Assembly (NCBI RefSeq): GCF_023653455.1
Contig: NZ_JAKEDR010000008.1
Coordinates: 1-40,208 of the forward strand
Origin: Paraclostridium ghonii
GTDB taxonomy: Bacteria > Bacillota > Clostridia > Peptostreptococcales > Peptostreptococcaceae
Direction: 5' to 3'
Length of the DNA: 40,208 nucleotides
The notes under the pieces were generated by a model. It ran no database searches, was not told the origin of the DNA, and worked only from the letters and a program-made list of their open reading frames with translations. Numbering within the stretch: the stretch's first letter is position 1; each line of letters starts with the position of its first letter. The position numbers and the translations under genes are program-made. This document shows positions 24,011-33,266 of the stretch, piece by piece.

Positions 24011-27000
24011 TTATATTATATCTTCTGTTAATTTTTTAGCTTCTTTTAAATCAAGGCTTATTACTTTAGAGATTGCCTTTTCTTGCATTGTAACTCCATA
24101 TATATAATCTGCAACCTCCATAGTACCTCTTCTATGTGTTATAGATATAAATTGGGTATCTTTAGATAGTTCTTTTAAAAACTCTCCAAATCTATATATA
24201 TTTGCATCATCTAGTGGAGCTTCTATCTCATCTAAGATACAAAACGGAGTAGGTTTAGCTAATAGTATAGAAAACAATATACTTATTGCAGTAAGTGCTT
24301 TTTCTCCTCCTGATAAAAGGTTTAAGTTTTTCATCTTCTTACCAGGCGGTTGAGCTACTATTTCTATATCACTTTCTAGAATGCTACCTTTATCTACTAT
24401 CCTAAGTTCTCCGTTGCCTCCACCAAATAATTTTTTATATACAATTTTAAAGTTTTCATTTATCAAAGTAAAGTTTTCATTAAACTCTCTTTTCATATTG
24501 TCTTCAAGCTCTTTTATAAGCTTATATATTAAATCTATAGATTCTTCTAAGTCTTTTTTTTGCTCACTATAAAAATCATATCTTTCTTTTATTTCCTCAT
24601 ATTCTTTTATAGAATCCAGGTTAACATTTCCAAGGTTTTTTATTTGTCTTTTTAAGCTTTCTAATTCTTTCTTATCAATAACTATAGATACATCTTTTAA
24701 TAATCTTGCTTCTTCTAGACTTAATTCATATTCTTCTATCAATTTAGATGTATAATTTTGCTTAGATGCTTTTAATCTTTCTATTTTATTTTCTATTTTA
24801 AATAGACTTTCATTAACTTCAATGTATTGTCTATCTACATTTTTAGATTCACCAGTTATTCTATCTCTATTTTTCTTTATAGAATGTTTTTGTTCTTTTT
24901 GAAGATTTAATTTTTTATTTTCATCTATAATTTGATTTTCTAAGTTTTCTTTTTCTGATGTTTCTATTGTAATTTGTTCTTGTATTTTTATTTTATCTTC
25001 TTTGCTTTTTTCAAGCTGTTCTGTTGTAGTTTTAAGCACACTATTTTGTAGCTCTATTTCTTTTTCTATTCTTTCTATATCTTTTATTATAGTTTGATAA
25101 ATTTGATTTAATTTAGCATGTTCTATATTTAAATCATCAAACTTATTTTTATCAACTTCATAACCATCATTAAATCCTTTTAACTTTAAGCCTATTTTCT
25201 CTATTTCATTTTTATTTAGTAAATGTTTTTGTTCTATAGAGTCTATTTTTTCTTTTAAAGAAGATGTTTTAGTTAATGTATACTCTAGATTCTCACCTAA
25301 ACTTTTCTTTTCATTTTCAAATTTATGCAAACTATTTTTTAAGTTTAAAAGTTCATCAGTTGTACTTTTTATATTAGCATTTATAATTACAACTTCTTTA
25401 TCATTTTCTCTTAAGTGACTATTTATTACTTCTATTTTTTCCAGATTTGAGTTTATATAATGTTTTAAATCTATTTTATTTTTTTCTAGTACGCTTAAGT
25501 GTTCTCTTTCTTTTACTATTTTTTCTTGAAACTCTTCTATAAGTCTTTTTCTTGAAAGTATATTTCCATTTGTTCTTACTGTACCTCCAGTTAAAGACCC
25601 ACCTGGATTTAGAATCTCTCCATCTAAAGTTACAACCTTATATCTATAATTTGTTTCTCTAGCAAACTTTATAGCTTCATCCATATTGCTTATAACTATA
25701 GTTCTACCTAATACATTTTCAATTATATTTTTATACTTTTCATCAAACTTAACTAATTCACTAGCTATGCCTATGTATTTAGTGCTACTTTTTATTGAAT
25801 TTTTATCTATTTTATTAGCTTTAATTATATTTAAAGGCAAGAATGTAACTCTTCCTAAATTATTTTGCTTTAAATAGTTTATAGCTTTTTTCGCACTATT
25901 TTCATCTTTAGTTATTATATTTTGCATATAATTTCCAAGCGAGGCTTCTAATGCTTTTTCATATTCTTTAGATGATGATATAACTTGTCCTAACGCTCCA
26001 TATATACCTTCTAAGTTTTTATTTTTTAGTACTTCTTTTACACCTTTATTAAATCCTTCGTAGTGCTTTTCCATATCTATGTATATATTTAATTTAGAAT
26101 TATATTCATTTAGCTTAAGTTTTGCACCTTGTATATCACTAACCATTTTTTCGAATTCTATTTTAAACGAATTTCCTTTTTTATTAATATCTTCGTATTC
26201 TTTTCTTAATTTTTCTATTAAATTTAATTTTTCTTGCTTTTTACAATCATAATTTAAGATTTCTTGATTTTTATTAGATATAGTTTTTTGTATTGTATTT
26301 ATATCTACATCTACGGTGCTAGTTCTATTTTCTATATTTTCTATATTGGCATTTAAAGTAGATAATTTATTGGCACTATTTTGTTTAGCATCTAATAAAC
26401 TTATTATTTCATCTTTTAAATCTTCAATTTCTTGACTTAATTGAGTTATATTTTCTTTTTTGTTTTTGTTTGTTACATCAACTTCGTTAATCTCTTTTTC
26501 TATACCTTCTAAATTATTAAAAGCACTTTCTTTGTTTTCATTTAAATTCTTTAATTCTTTATTGTCATCATTTATTTTTTTAGTAATATAACTTATTTCA
26601 TTTGTATATCTTTGTATATCATTATTACAATTTTTTATTTTTTCATTAAGAACACTAAGCTCTGAGTATTTTTTATTTATTACTCCTTTTATAGTGTTTA
26701 TATACTCCATAGTTTTATTGATGTTACTATCAATTTCTTCAAGTTCTTCATCACAATCATTTATAGATTTTTCTAATATTTCTTTTTTTGACTTTACTGA
26801 ATCCATTTGGTCTTTTAAAATTTTATCGTGTTTTAAAGATTCTTCCACTTGTTTATCTAAGTCCTCTATTTCACTTATATAACTATTTACTTCTAATTTC
26901 TTTAATTCTTCTTTTATTTCTAAATACTTTATAGCTTTTCTCTGTTGATTTTCTAAAGGTTTTAATTGATTTTCTATTTCAACATATATATCTTCTATTC

Positions 27001-27568
27001 TATTTAAGTTTTCTTTTGTGTTTTTCAAATTTCTTTCTGCTTCTTGCTTTTTATATCTATATTTTGATATGCCACAAGCTTCATCAAATACTTTCCTTCT
27101 ATTTGCAGGATTATTACTTAAAATCTCATCTACTTTTCCTTGTTCTATTATAGAATATCCATCTTTACCTATTCCAGTATCTAATAATAATTCTTTTATA
27201 TCTTTTAATCTACATGATTTGTTATTTAAGAAAAACTCACTTTCCCCACTTCTGTAAGCTCTTCTTTTTATTGTAATTTCACTATATGCTATATCTAAGT
27301 TTCTATCACTATTATCTATAGTTAATGCAACTTCACAATAATTCATTGCCTTTTTTGTATCTGTTCCCGCAAATACAACATCTTCTAATTTATCTCCCCT
27401 TAAACTCTTTATGCTTTGTTCTCCTAATACCCACCTAACTGCATCTGATATATTACTTTTCCCACTACCATTTGGCCCAACTATAGCTGTTATACCTTCA
27501 TTAAAAAGCACGTCTGTTTTAGTTGGAAAGGATTTAAATCCTTTAAGTTCTAATCTTTTTAAATACAA
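24011..27568 (-). CDS. smc: Chromosome segregation protein SMC
   Basis: 1185 residues. The Walker A head motif is at 31-39 ('GPNGSGKSN'). Long coiled coils (about 170-500 and 660-1000) flank a hinge (about 515-650, with 'GALGQVISS' and 'LTGGTVRTNG'), and the C-terminal head has the signature 'NLLSGGEKALTAISILFS' and Walker B 'CILDEIEAPLDDAN'. It compacts and segregates the chromosome with ScpAB. The start is TTG at 27568: the protein then begins with the conserved 'MYLKRLELKGFKSF', and AGGGAGAG lies upstream. It is 26 bases after the radical SAM gene. Confidence 0.97.
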   Translation of the reverse strand: MYLKRLELKGFKSFPTKTDVLFNEGITAIVGPNGSGKSNISDAVRWVLGEQSIKSLRGDKLEDVVFAGTDTKKAMNYCEVALTIDNSDRNLDIAYSEITIKRRAYRSGESEFFLNNKSCRLKDIKELLLDTGIGKDGYSIIEQGKVDEILSNNPANRRKVFDEACGISKYRYKKQEAERNLKNTKENLNRIEDIYVEIENQLKPLENQQRKAIKYLEIKEELKKLEVNSYISEIEDLDKQVEESLKHDKILKDQMDSVKSKKEILEKSINDCDEELEEIDSNINKTMEYINTIKGVINKKYSELSVLNEKIKNCNNDIQRYTNEISYITKKINDDNKELKNLNENKESAFNNLEGIEKEINEVDVTNKNKKENITQLSQEIEDLKDEIISLLDAKQNSANKLSTLNANIENIENRTSTVDVDINTIQKTISNKNQEILNYDCKKQEKLNLIEKLRKEYEDINKKGNSFKIEFEKMVSDIQGAKLKLNEYNSKLNIYIDMEKHYEGFNKGVKEVLKNKNLEGIYGALGQVISSSKEYEKALEASLGNYMQNIITKDENSAKKAINYLKQNNLGRVTFLPLNIIKANKIDKNSIKSSTKYIGIASELVKFDEKYKNIIENVLGRTIVISNMDEAIKFARETNYRYKVVTLDGEILNPGGSLTGGTVRTNGNILSRKRLIEEFQEKIVKEREHLSVLEKNKIDLKHYINSNLEKIEVINSHLRENDKEVVIINANIKSTTDELLNLKNSLHKFENEKKSLGENLEYTLTKTSSLKEKIDSIEQKHLLNKNEIEKIGLKLKGFNDGYEVDKNKFDDLNIEHAKLNQIYQTIIKDIERIEKEIELQNSVLKTTTEQLEKSKEDKIKIQEQITIETSEKENLENQIIDENKKLNLQKEQKHSIKKNRDRITGESKNVDRQYIEVNESLFKIENKIERLKASKQNYTSKLIEEYELSLEEARLLKDVSIVIDKKELESLKRQIKNLGNVNLDSIKEYEEIKERYDFYSEQKKDLEESIDLIYKLIKELEDNMKREFNENFTLINENFKIVYKKLFGGGNGELRIVDKGSILESDIEIVAQPPGKKMKNLNLLSGGEKALTAISILFSILLAKPTPFCILDEIEAPLDDANIYRFGEFLKELSKDTQFISITHRRGTMEVADYIYGVTMQEKAISKVISLDLKEAKKLTEDII

Positions 27569-27594
27569 TACCTTTCTCTCCCTTCAAAATAAAA

Positions 27595-28665
27595 CTAAAG
27601 GCTGTATATATCTTTTAATCTCATATATATATCATTAACATCAAAATTTATAACTTTTTCATTATCTATTATAAATCCTAGTTCATTTATATTTAAATTA
27701 TCTTCCTTAGTTTTCAATAAAATATTATACTTTTCTTTTATTTTTTTAACATTAGATTTTTTATTTCCTAATATTCTAGATACATTTTTTTTATTAACTA
27801 ATACTACTACATCTTTTTTTGCACCATATTTTTCAATTAAATATTCAATGTAATCTCCATACATCTTACTTTCAACTAGTTCTCTATAAGCTGGGTGATA
27901 AGGCCCTGCAAGTACTTCTTTTCCTATAGCGATATCTTCTGTTGCTTGTAATCCTACTCTAATTACGTTTATATTGTTTATATAAAACAATACTAAAACC
28001 TTCTTCACTATATCTATACTTTTTTCTAGTGTAAATGAGTTGTATTTCCCTTCGTTCAATAGTTTTTCAAGACCCGTTTCTTTAACTACTAAAGTAGGGT
28101 ATACCCTTACACAATCTGGTTTTAATTCTATAAATTTATTTGCTGTTTTTATACATTTCTCTTCTGTATCTGATGGCAACCCAACCATCATTTGTAGTCC
28201 CAATTTTATACCGTATTCTTTTATTAGTTTGGAACTTTTAAAAACATCTTCATCACTATGACCCCTTACGCTGTCTATTAGCACCTTTTCGTCTAGTGAT
28301 TGAACTCCAAGTTCTATAATACTAACTTTGTATTCTTTTAACATAGTTAATATTTCATCATTTATACAATCCGGTCTTGTAGACATCCTTATGTCATCTA
28401 CTATATTTCTATCTACATATTCCTTTGCTACAGAAAGTAAATCTCTTTGAATATCCATGTCTATAGCAGTGAAACTTCCTCCAAAAAAGGCTATTTCAAT
28501 ACTTGCATCTTTATCTATTGTAGTTAAATATTCGTCAATTATATTTCTTACATTTTCACTTTTAATATCTGTGCTTACTCCAGTAATTTTCTTTTGGTTG
28601 CAAAATATACAATCGTGAGGGCAACCCCTATGAGGCACAAATATAGGTATAATTCTCTTTTTCAT
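27595..28665 (-). CDS. Radical SAM protein of the Elp3-like/YhcC group
   Basis: 356 residues. The CX3CX2C iron-sulfur motif is at C15, C19 and C22 ('RGCPHDCIFCNQKK'), followed by 'IAFFGGSFTAID' (SAM-binding strand) and the Elp3/coproporphyrinogen-oxidase-like segment 'VSIIELGVQSLDEKVL'. Homologues sit between rnc and smc in many Clostridia. The reaction is not established; a role in tRNA modification is sometimes inferred from Elp3 similarity. The ribosome site lies inside the end of rnc and the ATG follows the rnc stop by one base, so it is tightly coupled to rnc. Confidence 0.88.
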   Translation of the reverse strand: MKKRIIPIFVPHRGCPHDCIFCNQKKITGVSTDIKSENVRNIIDEYLTTIDKDASIEIAFFGGSFTAIDMDIQRDLLSVAKEYVDRNIVDDIRMSTRPDCINDEILTMLKEYKVSIIELGVQSLDEKVLIDSVRGHSDEDVFKSSKLIKEYGIKLGLQMMVGLPSDTEEKCIKTANKFIELKPDCVRVYPTLVVKETGLEKLLNEGKYNSFTLEKSIDIVKKVLVLFYINNINVIRVGLQATEDIAIGKEVLAGPYHPAYRELVESKMYGDYIEYLIEKYGAKKDVVVLVNKKNVSRILGNKKSNVKKIKEKYNILLKTKEDNLNINELGFIIDNEKVINFDVNDIYMRLKDIYSL

Positions 28666-28666
28666 A

Positions 28667-29368
28667 TTAAATCATCCTTCTTAATGCTTGTTTTGCAGCT
28701 GATTGTTCTGCCTCTTTTTTGCTCTTGCCTTCTCCTCTTCCCAATGCTTTATCATCTAAGCTAACTTCCATTACAAATCTTTTATTGTGATCCGGTCCAA
28801 TTTCTTCTACTAAATTATATGATATAACACTTTCACCTTTACTTTGTACGACCTCTTGTAAATGAGTCTTATAGTCTCTGAAGATTCTTCCTTTTATAGA
28901 GTCTTGAATTATGCTTTCCATATGATCTAATATAAATTCTTTTGCATTTTCAACTCCACCATCTAGGTAAATAGCTGCTATTACAGCCTCAAATGCGTCT
29001 GCTAATATTGATATACGATCTCTACCTCCTGTTGCTTCTTCTCCTCTACCTAAAAGAATGTGTTTTCCTAAATTTATTTCTTTAGCAACATCACTTAAAG
29101 ACTCTTCACAAACTATATTGGCTCTTAATTTTGTTAATTCACCTTCAGGCAAATCTTGTTCATTTTGAAATAAATAATCACTTATTACGATTCCTAGTAC
29201 AGAATCTCCTAAAAATTCTAACCTCTCATTGAACGAATATGATTTATTTTCATTAGAGTATGAACTATGTGTTAACGCCTCTAGTATAAATTTTTTATTT
29301 TTAAACTTATATTTAATAATATCTTCAAATTTTGATATATTAACTAATATACTTGACTTTATTTTCAT
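28667..29368 (-). CDS. rnc: Ribonuclease III
   Basis: 233 residues. The RNase III signature 'NERLEFLGDSVLGIVISDYL' carries the catalytic acidic residues, and a second acidic site is near 'ILADAFEAVIAAIYLDGG'. The C-terminal double-stranded RNA-binding domain ends 'GEGKSKKEAEQSAAKQAL'. It processes rRNA precursors and structured mRNAs. GGAGGTAA precedes the ATG. It heads the rnc-radical SAM-smc-ftsY unit, separated from the upstream zinc-ribbon gene by a terminator. Confidence 0.97.
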   Translation of the reverse strand: MKIKSSILVNISKFEDIIKYKFKNKKFILEALTHSSYSNENKSYSFNERLEFLGDSVLGIVISDYLFQNEQDLPEGELTKLRANIVCEESLSDVAKEINLGKHILLGRGEEATGGRDRISILADAFEAVIAAIYLDGGVENAKEFILDHMESIIQDSIKGRIFRDYKTHLQEVVQSKGESVISYNLVEEIGPDHNKRFVMEVSLDDKALGRGEGKSKKEAEQSAAKQALRRMI

Positions 29369-29401
29369 TTATTTACCTCCATTTAAATCTCTATAGACTA
29401 T

Positions 29402-29430
29402 AGTGTACTATTTTTCTAAAATTATTGCAA
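29402..29430 (-). promoter_or_regulatory. Possible promoter of rnc
   Basis: On the minus strand TTGCAA (29430-29425), 17 bases, TACACT (29407-29402): four of six at each box, placed after the upstream terminator and 33 bases before the rnc ATG. Weak on its own. Confidence 0.35.
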
Positions 29431-29455
29431 AACATAAATATAAAATTCGATTTCC

Positions 29456-29494
29456 TTAAACATCCATGCCTTCAACCCACTCCGTATTACTCAT
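29456..29494 (-). other. Twelve-codon ORF upstream of rnc
   Basis: ATG to TAA encoding MSNTEWVEGMDV, between the preceding terminator and rnc. An AAAGG lies only two bases before the ATG, a poor spacing. It includes Trp, Gly and Thr codons unusual in random AT-rich spacer DNA. It could be a leader peptide or a relic of a lost gene; not recognised. Confidence 0.2.
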
Positions 29495-29513
29495 AACCTT
29501 TAATCTTAAGCGT

Positions 29514-29549
29514 AAAAAAGCCTATGAATCTTATATAACTTCATAGGCT
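29514..29549 (-). terminator. Terminator of the zinc-ribbon gene
   Basis: A perfect AGCCTATGAA/TTCATAGGCT stem is followed by six T on the minus strand, 24 bases after the stop codon at 29574. Confidence 0.93.
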
Positions 29550-29573
29550 CTATAAATTCTTTACTATATAGTT

Positions 29574-30002
29574 TTATTTTTCGTCATCATAATCACATAT
29601 ACATTCACCTTCACAGTTACATTCATCTTCTGCTGATAATATGATCGCTTGACAATTTGGGCATACTATATCTATTGCTTCATCATATAATAACTCCTCA
29701 TCTATCTCTACGAAATCATTACAATTTGGGCATTCCATTTCTATGTAGTTAAATTCATCATCTTCATCATCTTCGTCTTCTTCGTATATATCATCTTCTA
29801 CATCTGATAAGTCTTCATCTATAGACTCAACATATTCTATAAGCTCTATTTGTTCTTCTTCTAACTCTACTATTGCATCTGCAAAACTTTCCAATACATC
29901 AACTATCTTGTTTATTATTTTGCCTTCTTTTGTTTCTTTACTTATTTCTAATCCCTCTGCAAGACCTTTTAAGTATGCAACTTCTTCATATAAATATTTC
30001 AT
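29574..30002 (-). CDS. Acidic zinc-ribbon protein (CD1247-type, function unknown)
   Basis: 142 residues. Residues 1-45 are helical; 46-87 form a strongly acidic stretch of Glu and Asp; a zinc ribbon follows with C91-x2-C94 and C114-x2-C117; and the tail has C128, C130, C134 and C136 in a CNCEGECIC arrangement that could bind another metal. Proteins of this layout are conserved next to efp in Clostridia (from memory, no search). Function is not known; an RNA- or RNA-polymerase-related role is only a guess from the acidic-plus-ribbon layout. GAGGGG precedes the ATG. It lies 91 bases downstream of efp, after a hairpin, and is followed by a strong terminator. Confidence 0.7.
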   Translation of the reverse strand: MKYLYEEVAYLKGLAEGLEISKETKEGKIINKIVDVLESFADAIVELEEEQIELIEYVESIDEDLSDVEDDIYEEDEDDEDDEFNYIEMECPNCNDFVEIDEELLYDEAIDIVCPNCQAIILSAEDECNCEGECICDYDDEK

Positions 30003-30035
30003 TTAAACCCCTCACTTTCTATAATTTTTTTGTAT

Positions 30036-30076
30036 AAATTTAAAAGCCCATATATCTATTATTAGATATATAAGCT
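30036..30076 (-). terminator. Terminator after efp
   Basis: A 14-bp stem with two G-U pairs (30045-30058 with 30063-30076) and a four-base loop, then TTTTAAATTT on the minus strand, starts 17 bases past the efp stop. It is AT-rich, so partial read-through to the zinc-ribbon gene is plausible. Confidence 0.72.
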
Positions 30077-30093
30077 TTTATATACATAAATTA

Positions 30094-30651
30094 TTAAACT
30101 CTTGATAAATATTCTCCAGTTCTTGTATCTATCTTTATTCTATCTCCTATATTTATGAATAAAGGTACTTGAACTACTGCACCAGTTTCAACTGTAGCTG
30201 ATTTAGTAACGTTACTTGCAGTGTCTCCTTTGATTCCTGGCTCTGTTTCAACTATTTCAAGTTCTGCAAAGTTTGGAGCTTCTACTTGGAATGGTTGTCC
30301 TTGGTAGAATCTTATTGTTGCAGTTTCATTTTCTTTTAAGAATTTGATTGCATCTTCAACTTTTTCATAGTCTAGTGGTATTTGTTCGAATGTTTCGTTA
30401 TCCATGAAGTAGTATAACTCACCATCATTGTATAAATATTGCATTTGTCTAGTGTCTATATGAGCTTTTGGGAACTTGTCACTTGGGTTGAAAGCTTCTT
30501 CTCTTATTGCTCCTGTTTTTAAGTTTCTGTACTTAGTTCTAACGAACGCAGCTCCTTTTCCCGGTTTAACATGTTGGAAGTCAACTATTAAACATGGTTG
30601 TCCATCTTTCTCAAATGTTATACCTTTTCTAAAATCACCTGCTGTTACCAT
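30094..30651 (-). CDS. efp: Elongation factor P
   Basis: 185 residues, complete three-domain EF-P starting '[20 protein letters not shown]'. The tip loop that reaches the peptidyl-transferase centre is '[18 protein letters not shown]', with a lysine at the position that can be modified. The C-terminal S1-like domain has '[20 protein letters not shown]'. EF-P relieves ribosome stalling at polyproline. GGAGGG precedes the ATG. It lies 22 bases after the Xaa-Pro peptidase gene, the usual pepQ-efp pair. Confidence 0.98.
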   Translation of the reverse strand: MVTAGDFRKGITFEKDGQPCLIVDFQHVKPGKGAAFVRTKYRNLKTGAIREEAFNPSDKFPKAHIDTRQMQYLYNDGELYYFMDNETFEQIPLDYEKVEDAIKFLKENETATIRFYQGQPFQVEAPNFAELEIVETEPGIKGDTASNVTKSATVETGAVVQVPLFINIGDRIKIDTRTGEYLSRV

Positions 30652-30673
30652 ATGTGTCCCTCCATAATTATAC

Positions 30674-31741
30674 TTAAAATTCTAGTTCTATTAATTCTTT
30701 TGGTGATGAATTTATTACTTCACATCCATCTTGTGTTATTATAAGTAAATCTTCAATTCTTACGCCACCAAAATCTTCTATGTATATACCTGGCTCATCA
30801 CTTATAACCATATTAGGCTTTAATATCTTTTCTCCCAGTACATTAACATTTGGAAGTTCATGTATATCAAGGCCTATTCCGTGCCCTAAGCCATGACCAA
30901 ATTTATCACCATATCCTTTTTCAATTATATATTGTCTTGCGATATTGTCAAGTTCTACTCCACTCATATTAGCCTTTGCAGCTTCTATAACCTTTAATTG
31001 AGATTCTAATACTATATTGTATATTTCTTTTTGCTTTTCATTAGCTTTTCCTACAACTACAGTTCTTGTCATATCTGAACAATATCCATTGTATATGCAT
31101 CCAAAGTCAATTGTTACAAAATCTCCTACTTCTATTACTTTATCACTAGCAACTCCATGAGGCATAGATGATCTTTTTCCTGATGCTACTATAAAATCAA
31201 ATGACGCTCCTGTTGCACCTTGTTTTCTCATAAAGAATTCAAGTTCTAAAGCCAATTCACTTTCCTTTACTCCTGGTTTTATGAAGTCTAAAATATATTT
31301 AAACCCATTGTCTGCAATTTTAGAAGCTTGTCTTATAGTTTGTAATTCTTGTTCATCCTTTACAGCTCTTAAATCTAACATTAATCCTTTTAATGGAATC
31401 ATTTCTGTACTAGATAGAACTTCTTTATAGTTTGAGTATGTTGAAAAACTCATCTTATCATCTTCAAACCCTAATTTTTTTATATCCATTTCTTTTAAGA
31501 AATTAGTTATAGGATTTGTTTTAGATATTTCAACTATTTCAAAATTTTCTGTTTGGTTTTTAGCTTGTTGTGTATATCTAAAATCTGTAAATAATATATT
31601 TTTTTCTTTAGTTATTATTATAGACCCAGCAGTTCCTGTAAATCCAGATACATATCTTTTATTGTTAGATTCTTCAATTAAAACTGCATCTAAATTTAAC
31701 TTATCCATCTGTTCTCTTAATCTTAAAACTCTATTTTTCAC
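30674..31741 (-). CDS. Xaa-Pro aminopeptidase/dipeptidase (M24 family)
   Basis: 355 residues. An N-terminal creatinase-like domain is followed by the pita-bread metallopeptidase fold. The five metal ligands are visible: Asp in '[12 protein letters not shown]', Asp in 'CSDMTRTV', His in '[15 protein letters not shown]', Glu in '[10 protein letters not shown]' and Glu in '[10 protein letters not shown]'. It removes residues N-terminal to proline in the cytosol. The start is GTG at 31741, overlapping the aroQ end by 11 bases, with GAGGTG about seven bases upstream. Gene order aroQ-pepP/Q-efp is common in Clostridia. Confidence 0.93.
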   Translation of the reverse strand: MKNRVLRLREQMDKLNLDAVLIEESNNKRYVSGFTGTAGSIIITKEKNILFTDFRYTQQAKNQTENFEIVEISKTNPITNFLKEMDIKKLGFEDDKMSFSTYSNYKEVLSSTEMIPLKGLMLDLRAVKDEQELQTIRQASKIADNGFKYILDFIKPGVKESELALELEFFMRKQGATGASFDFIVASGKRSSMPHGVASDKVIEVGDFVTIDFGCIYNGYCSDMTRTVVVGKANEKQKEIYNIVLESQLKVIEAAKANMSGVELDNIARQYIIEKGYGDKFGHGLGHGIGLDIHELPNVNVLGEKILKPNMVISDEPGIYIEDFGGVRIEDLLIITQDGCEVINSSPKELIELEF

Positions 31742-32183
31742 CTATACCCACCTCACAATTTATTATAGCATTTACACCTAATATATAACCATAAAATCCA
31801 AATCCAGTAATTTGTCCTATGCATGCACTTGCTGTAACACTTTTTTGTCTAAATTCTTCTCTTTTGTATACATTGGATATATGTACTTCTATAACTTTAG
31901 TGCTTATAGACCTTATAGCATCAGCTATAGCATAGCTATAATGTGTAAATGCTCCAGGATTTATAATAATCCCGTCAAAATTACAATTAGCTTCATGTAA
32001 TTTATCTATTATACACCCTTCATGATTACTTTGAAAAAATTCAAATTCAATAGTATCTTTAAATGTTTGTTTTATGTCATATTCTAAATCTTCTAATGTA
32101 TTTTTTCCATATACATCAGGTTCCCTTTTGCCTAACATATTTAAGTTTGGTCCATTGATTATTAATACTTTTATAGCATCCAC
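31731..32183 (-). CDS. aroQ: 3-dehydroquinate dehydratase, type II
   Basis: About 150 residues with the type II signatures 'VLIINGPNLNMLGKREPDVY' (active-site Asn, Tyr and Arg), 'NHEGCIIDKLHEA', 'IIINPGAFTHYSYAIADAI' and 'VIEVHISNVYKREEFR'. It dehydrates 3-dehydroquinate in the shikimate pathway; aroE and aroK lie upstream. The start is uncertain. There is no in-frame ATG near the conserved N-terminus: the options are GTG at 32183 or TTG at 32186, both too close to the AAAAAAGG that would serve as ribosome site. It is also preceded by a hairpin with a T run. Function is secure, the start is not. Confidence 0.93.
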   Translation of the reverse strand: MDAIKVLIINGPNLNMLGKREPDVYGKNTLEDLEYDIKQTFKDTIEFEFFQSNHEGCIIDKLHEANCNFDGIIINPGAFTHYSYAIADAIRSISTKVIEVHISNVYKREEFRQKSVTASACIGQITGFGFYGYILGVNAIINCEVGIGEK

Positions 32184-32196
32184 CAACCTTTTTTAG

Positions 32197-32247
32197 AAAA
32201 AAACTCGTTTATATTTTATATAATAACATATTTTGTTAAATATAAAC
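32197..32247 (-). terminator. AT-rich hairpin with T run between aroK and aroQ
   Basis: GTTTATATTT (ending in the aroK stop region, 32247-32238) pairs with AAATATAAAC (32216-32207), followed on the minus strand by seven T. It may be a partial terminator inside the aro cluster. Confidence 0.55.
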
Positions 32248-32742
32248 AAGTATCTCACTAACTACTTGACTTATATTTTTATTATCGATATCTATTTTTA
32301 TATTTGAACATTTTATATATCTATCATATCTTTGTTTTAATAGTTCTTCGATATAGGTTTTTAAATCTTTTAAATCTTTTAATTTTGGTCTGTTATTAAT
32401 TTCATTTTGTATATTGTTTATTATAGTATTAACATCTCCATCTAACCATATTACATTATTTGTATTCTCTAAAAGTTCAACATTATTTTCATTCTCTATA
32501 ATTCCACCACCAGTAGATATTATAGTATTTTCTAAATTGCATATATTTTTAAATAACTTTTCTTCTTTTTTTCTAAAATATAGTTCCCCATGTTCTTTAA
32601 ATATTTGATTTATAGTTTTATTTTCTAACTTTTCAATTTCTAAGTCCATATCTATAAAATCCATATTTTTATATTTAGCTAATTCTTTACCAACGCTAGT
32701 TTTTCCAGTTCCCATAAACCCAATTAGTATTATATTTTTCAT
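32236..32742 (-). CDS. aroK: Shikimate kinase
   Basis: 168 residues from the ATG at 32742; an ATG six bases upstream is rejected because the GGGAGA site touches it, whereas spacing to this one is normal. Walker A is 'GFMGTGKTSVGKELA'. The shikimate-binding region has 'DFIDMDLEIE' and 'ELYFRKKEEKLF', then 'ISTGGGIIE'; the lid has 'RPKLKDL'. It phosphorylates shikimate at the 3-hydroxyl. The ATG overlaps the upstream pseudopilin stop (ATGA), so its translation is coupled to the pilin genes. Confidence 0.95.
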   Translation of the reverse strand: MKNIILIGFMGTGKTSVGKELAKYKNMDFIDMDLEIEKLENKTINQIFKEHGELYFRKKEEKLFKNICNLENTIISTGGGIIENENNVELLENTNNVIWLDGDVNTIINNIQNEINNRPKLKDLKDLKTYIEELLKQRYDRYIKCSNIKIDIDNKNISQVVSEILVYI

Positions 32743-33266
32743 ATACATTCTCCCATATCATCTTTATATATTGAAAACTCAATACAATGATTTTGTTTAT
32801 TTTTAGATAGTTCTAATTTTATATTAACAATTTTACCATCTTTTTCTTTACCTATATATATGTTATCTAAATAATCACCTATCTCATATCCTGATTTGTA
32901 CCCTCGTCTTTTTATAAAAATCTTTTTAGTTTTTTTATTTAAAAATAACTCATCAGGCTCATTATAATCTAAGTTCACTTTAGATTTATAATAAATTGAT
33001 TTTGTATTAGTTAAATCAAAGTTTTTATCATTTGTTATTTTATTGTCTTCTGTTTTAATATTGGTTATTTCAATATCTTCTCTAAGTTCATTTTCTATAT
33101 GCCTTTGAATTTCTAATCCTTGTTGTTGTATTTCTATACTACTATAAATTTTTTGATACATACTTATTGATGATAACAAAAGACCATATAATATTGTCAA
33201 TAATATGCTAGTTATTATTATAGATACTGAAATTTCTAGTATAAAATACCCTTTTTTACGCTTCAT
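32739..33266 (-). CDS. Type IV pilin-like protein, GspJ/PilW-like
   Basis: 175 residues from the ATG at 33266 (AGAGGA upstream; the ATG two codons earlier sits on the ribosome site). It begins 'MKRKKGYFILEISVSIIITS': a short basic leader, prepilin peptidase site G6^Y7 and Glu at +5, then a hydrophobic helix of about 20 residues. The large C-terminal region is polar. Length and position as the last of four pseudopilins fit GspJ/PilW-type minor pilins that cap a pilus or pseudopilus tip. It overlaps the preceding pseudopilin by 11 bases and aroK by four. No assembly ATPase, inner-membrane protein or prepilin peptidase lies in the window. The exact class is inference. Confidence 0.78.
   Translation of the reverse strand: MKRKKGYFILEISVSIIITSILLTILYGLLLSSISMYQKIYSSIEIQQQGLEIQRHIENELREDIEITNIKTEDNKITNDKNFDLTNTKSIYYKSKVNLDYNEPDELFLNKKTKKIFIKRRGYKSGYEIGDYLDNIYIGKEKDGKIVNIKLELSKNKQNHCIEFSIYKDDMGECI

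Noticed and set aside
29574..30002. Zinc-ribbon protein as an RNA polymerase delta-like subunit
   Set aside because: The acidic stretch is similar in composition only; the N-terminal domain does not look like RpoE, and the acidic region precedes rather than follows a folded domain.
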